Assembly (NCBI RefSeq): GCF_018139145.2
Contig: NC_059472.1
Span: 100,886,877 to 100,950,876 of the forward strand
Length of the DNA: 64,000 bases
Direction of reading: 5' to 3'
Origin: Gymnogyps californianus
Lineage: Eukaryota > Chordata > Aves > Accipitriformes > Cathartidae
The notes under the pieces were generated by a model. That model was not told the DNA's origin. It was given only the letters and a program-made list of their open reading frames with translations, and ran no database searches. Both the position numbers and the translations under genes were made by a program. Position 1 is the first letter of the stretch, and each line of letters opens with the position of its first letter. Below are positions 61,216 to 64,000 of this stretch, one piece after another.

Positions 61216-61768
61216 GCTGTGGCGGGCAAAGGCTGGGCTCCTGGGCATTAGCAAGTGACGCAGCCCACTAGCAGCTGAGTGATAGAGCGAAACAGTTGAC
61301 GCCAAGCACCCGGTATCGGCCCTGTATAAATTTCTGGGGCTTCACTTGGTACTAGCACTAGTCTGGCCCCACGGGAGCCGATGGATGTTAGGTGCACTTT
61401 TGGAGCATGTCTTCCAGGTCAGGGTAATCCAAAAGGAAGCCAGTGTTCGTGCTGCAAAGGTGCTCTGCGATGCGAACATCAGTAGGGTAAATGGAAACAA
61501 CTGAAAGATGTGCTTCAAAAGTACCCTCTTGATCCAAGCTGAAGTGATAGCAGAGCCACAGACAAAGACTCTCTTCCCATCTTACAGTCAGTAGTAAACT
61601 GAACTACTTCAACGAAAGAGCCACTGGGGATCTGCCATTCTGACCTCTGCTCCCACGCCAGCCCTCATCCACAGTGTGTCCACAATCAGGCCCTGTGTGA
61701 TACAAAACTGCTTAATATTGTGTCCACTACCCAAAAGAATATCAGCACCTGGGGTTTTGTGTAAAATT
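61216..61768. other. Unique non-coding DNA, nothing recognised
   Basis: No repeat family or exon recognised. Confidence 0.5.
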
Positions 61769-61784
61769 AAAAAAAAAAAAAAAA
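61769..61784 (+). repeat. A16 homopolymer
   Basis: Sixteen A following AAAATT. No adjoining retrocopy recognised. Confidence 0.85.
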
Positions 61785-63822
61785 TCTGCGTAGGAATATT
61801 TGGATAAGATTACATGGGCTGGTGTAACGTAACTAAATAATCAATTAACACAGTTATTTATTTTTTTTCTGTTCCCATTCAGTTATTAAATAAGCGCTTA
61901 AAAAGCTATTGTATTTCTTCTCATTTCAACTTGCATATTTCTTACCTTTCCCTTCCTTGTGCCACAACTCTGGCGGCCACGTGGCCTGTTTCACTTTCCC
62001 GTTCCTAGGTGCAACTGCGACGTGGTCTGACCTCTCCTACCTAGAGGGGCACGAACTCAGCCTTGTGTCCCACCCATCCAGGTGCATTGATTTGGCAAGT
62101 CCCAGCTTGAAGTTCTCCTACATGTATGCAGTGCAAGGTTCAGGGTCTAAATACCCTGCCTTGCAGAGCATCAATAGAAGCACCTAGCTGCGAGGCAGCA
62201 AGGAGCTAATCCACATCTCCTCCAAGGAAAAGACCAAAGGGTCAAAAGAAAATGTCCTGAGAGCCTGGCTTGGCTGCAGGCAAACCTGTTAGAGCCTCCT
62301 GCACAATCCTCCTCTCTAGACACAGGGCTTCCCATACCCTGGATGTCAGCTTAGCTTTCCTAACACTAAAATACGTATTTTTAATGAGCTTTAGCAAGCT
62401 TTCTCTGCAAATAATCTTTCTGACATTCTAGAATAAGTAGGGCAATAAATCACAATGTAATGCAGGTTTCATGTTTGGTCTGCTGGGATCTGTGAGCTGT
62501 GGCAATGCAGTCACTTAGTTAGAATTAACCAAATCATCAGTTCATTCGCTAGCTTAATGGAAACCATTTTACATGCAGATTTGTAACTTGTGTTACTGTT
62601 GAATTGTAAGAGTACTTGCACTTGTATACCACTTTAATACCACATACAGCATAGTTCACTCTTCTGAAGCTGTGAAGTTAATTGTAGAATAAAGTATTAT
62701 TACTCAGAATTAATAAGATGATTAAAACTGGTTTCAATATAGCTGCTGAAGGCAACCACTATGATTTAGTTTTAAATTGCATATGCTTAAGAGAAGATGG
62801 TGTGCATAAGCTCCTGTATAAAGGAATAAACATTTCTTTTGTGCAAGTGCACCAGAAGGTAACATCTAGAGGACCATCTTCCATACACGTATGTGGGTTT
62901 TTGATAGGCCCATCCCACGCACAGTTCATGGGTAACAGTGCACACACACAAATGAGTTCAGACTTGAGCGCCTGGAGCACTGGAGGCTGCTGTGCAGATA
63001 AGGACCATACACCCAATGACCTTCACTCTCTATTTCATCCTTTGCCCAGGAACTTTCCACCTTTTTTGGTGGGGGTAAACCTCATTTACATTTCATACTA
63101 AGACACAAATGCAAGCAGGCGAACTCACCTCTCTCCATGTAGGACAAGCAAACTGCCAATTGCTAGGTCTAGGGAGATGTATCTGTGGAAATAACCACCC
63201 TAGACTTGACTTACCCAGTTTCTTGTGCTTTGTTTTTCCTTGGCATCTGCTGTTGGGAAGCAGAAAGCCGTGCCTGATGGACTCTCACCCACTCAGAGGA
63301 ACGCTAACGCAATTATATTAAGTACATAGCAAGCACACATCACTTAGCAGATGTACATTTAAATTGACAGCTCTTTCACGAGCCATGTGAAAGTGCTTCA
63401 CAGTCACACACAGCTTGCAGACTTCTTTGCTTTGAATTTTCAGCATCATTCTATTTAATGATTTCTGTAGTTTTATATGGCCCTTGAAAATTACTTGTTT
63501 CTCCTTCTATCTATAAATCAAATATAGCTCAATCAAAAAGAAAACAGAATTTAAATCTCTTTTTGGGGGAAATAAAAATGTGCTGTTCTGTTTTGAAACC
63601 TAAGAAGAATGATAGTGGTTATCTTTTCCCATTGACTTAACAGGGCCAGGATTTTATGTGCAGTATTTCCTTTGCTCTACAGTCTGAGGATGGGAATCGT
63701 GTTTCTGTGTGTCTTTGACACAACACAAAATGGCGTGTATCTCTGATCTTATCTGAAACTATAAAGTGCTGTTATGCTAAACAACAATATAATGAATGAT
63801 TTTTTTAAAAATCAGCAAATGA
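61785..63822. other. Unique non-coding DNA, nothing recognised
   Basis: AT-rich unique DNA. Frames at 61,909-62,187 and 62,718-63,101 match no family I recognise. Confidence 0.5.
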
Positions 63823-63849
63823 AGCTCAACCAGTTCTTCTAGTTGAGCT
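63823..63849. repeat. Hairpin with 11-base arms, one mismatch, 5-base loop
   Basis: AGCTCAACCAG-TTCTT-CTAGTTGAGCT: ten of eleven positions pair. It lies in an AT-rich, non-repetitive stretch and just downstream of a near-palindromic TGATTTTTTTAAAAATCA (63,797-63,814). Confidence 0.7.
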
Positions 63850-64000
63850 ATTAGATGCAATTAACATTCATCTTGAATTTATCCCCTTTTCCTTTCTGGA
63901 ATACTTTAAAAACTGAACTAAACGGCTTCAAAAGTAGCAGAAGCCTCAATCCACAATTTTAAAAAAAAAAACATTTTAACATGTTTAAACATATGCTTAA
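63850..64000. other. Right edge, AT-rich non-coding DNA
   Basis: ATTAACATTCATCTTG and an A11 run near 63,961. No feature recognised. Confidence 0.5.

Noticed and set aside
1..64000. tRNA genes, CRISPR arrays, bacterial operons or mitochondrial inserts
   Set aside because: No cloverleaf-type A/B boxes, spaced direct repeats, ribosome-binding contexts or mitochondrial gene order were recognised on either strand.

Overview
The window looks like a piece of a bird nuclear chromosome that is intergenic or lies inside very large introns. The evidence is the repeats. There is a CR1 LINE 3' end that stops at the CR1-type ATTCTGTG terminus (about 25.88-26.24 kb). There are two solo long terminal repeats of an avian class III (ERVL-like) endogenous retrovirus family (33,878-34,477 and 43,250-43,845). 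There are also badly decayed older CR1-type copies (about 32.48-33.0 kb on the minus strand, about 41.98-42.40 kb on the plus strand, and perhaps 61.08-61.22 kb). I know this LTR family mainly from neoavian birds, so a non-galliform bird is the best guess; this rests on recall and not on a search. There are no bacterial operons, ribosome binding sites, CRISPR arrays or convincing tRNA/rRNA genes.

No protein-coding gene can be supported. The longest open frames (249, 204, 149, 145 and 140 codons) match no family I recognise, are low in complexity or hydrophobic by accident, and fit chance expectation for 64 kb of AT-rich DNA. The only frame with recognisable protein homology is the last part of the CR1 reverse transcriptase-type ORF2 in the 25.9 kb LINE. 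Three stretches have splice-site-like borders and an open frame (13,238-13,399; 20,273-20,410; 24,107-24,178). They are reported only as candidates to test.

Layout. 0-8.3 kb: unique AT-rich DNA with a T19 tract, a GTAT microsatellite and a 60-base A/C-only tract. 8.3-8.5 kb: a block resembling a conserved non-coding element, with an RFX X-box-like palindrome. 8.6-16.8 kb: plain DNA, another enhancer-like block near 12.1-12.5 kb and a G13 quadruplex motif. 16.8-17.2 kb: the most GC- and CpG-rich patch. 19.3-20.2 kb: a long, very AT-rich block full of TAAT-type motifs, the best candidate for a developmental regulatory element. 25.9-26.2 kb: CR1. 28.9-29.2 kb: a hairpin, a possible MIR-type SINE relic and a 22-bp tandem repeat. 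32.5-43.8 kb: the repeat-rich part (ancient CR1, solo LTR, ancient CR1, solo LTR). 44.5 kb: a local tandem duplication. 45-64 kb: unique DNA with simple repeats and several enhancer-like AT-rich blocks.

I did not find an undescribed biological system. The observations most worth following are the independent solo-LTR pair and its promoter signals, the enhancer-like AT-rich blocks, the X-box, a 22-bp near-perfect palindrome at 24.63 kb, the short hairpins, and the three exon candidates. Conservation and expression data would decide most of them, and neither can be read from sequence alone.
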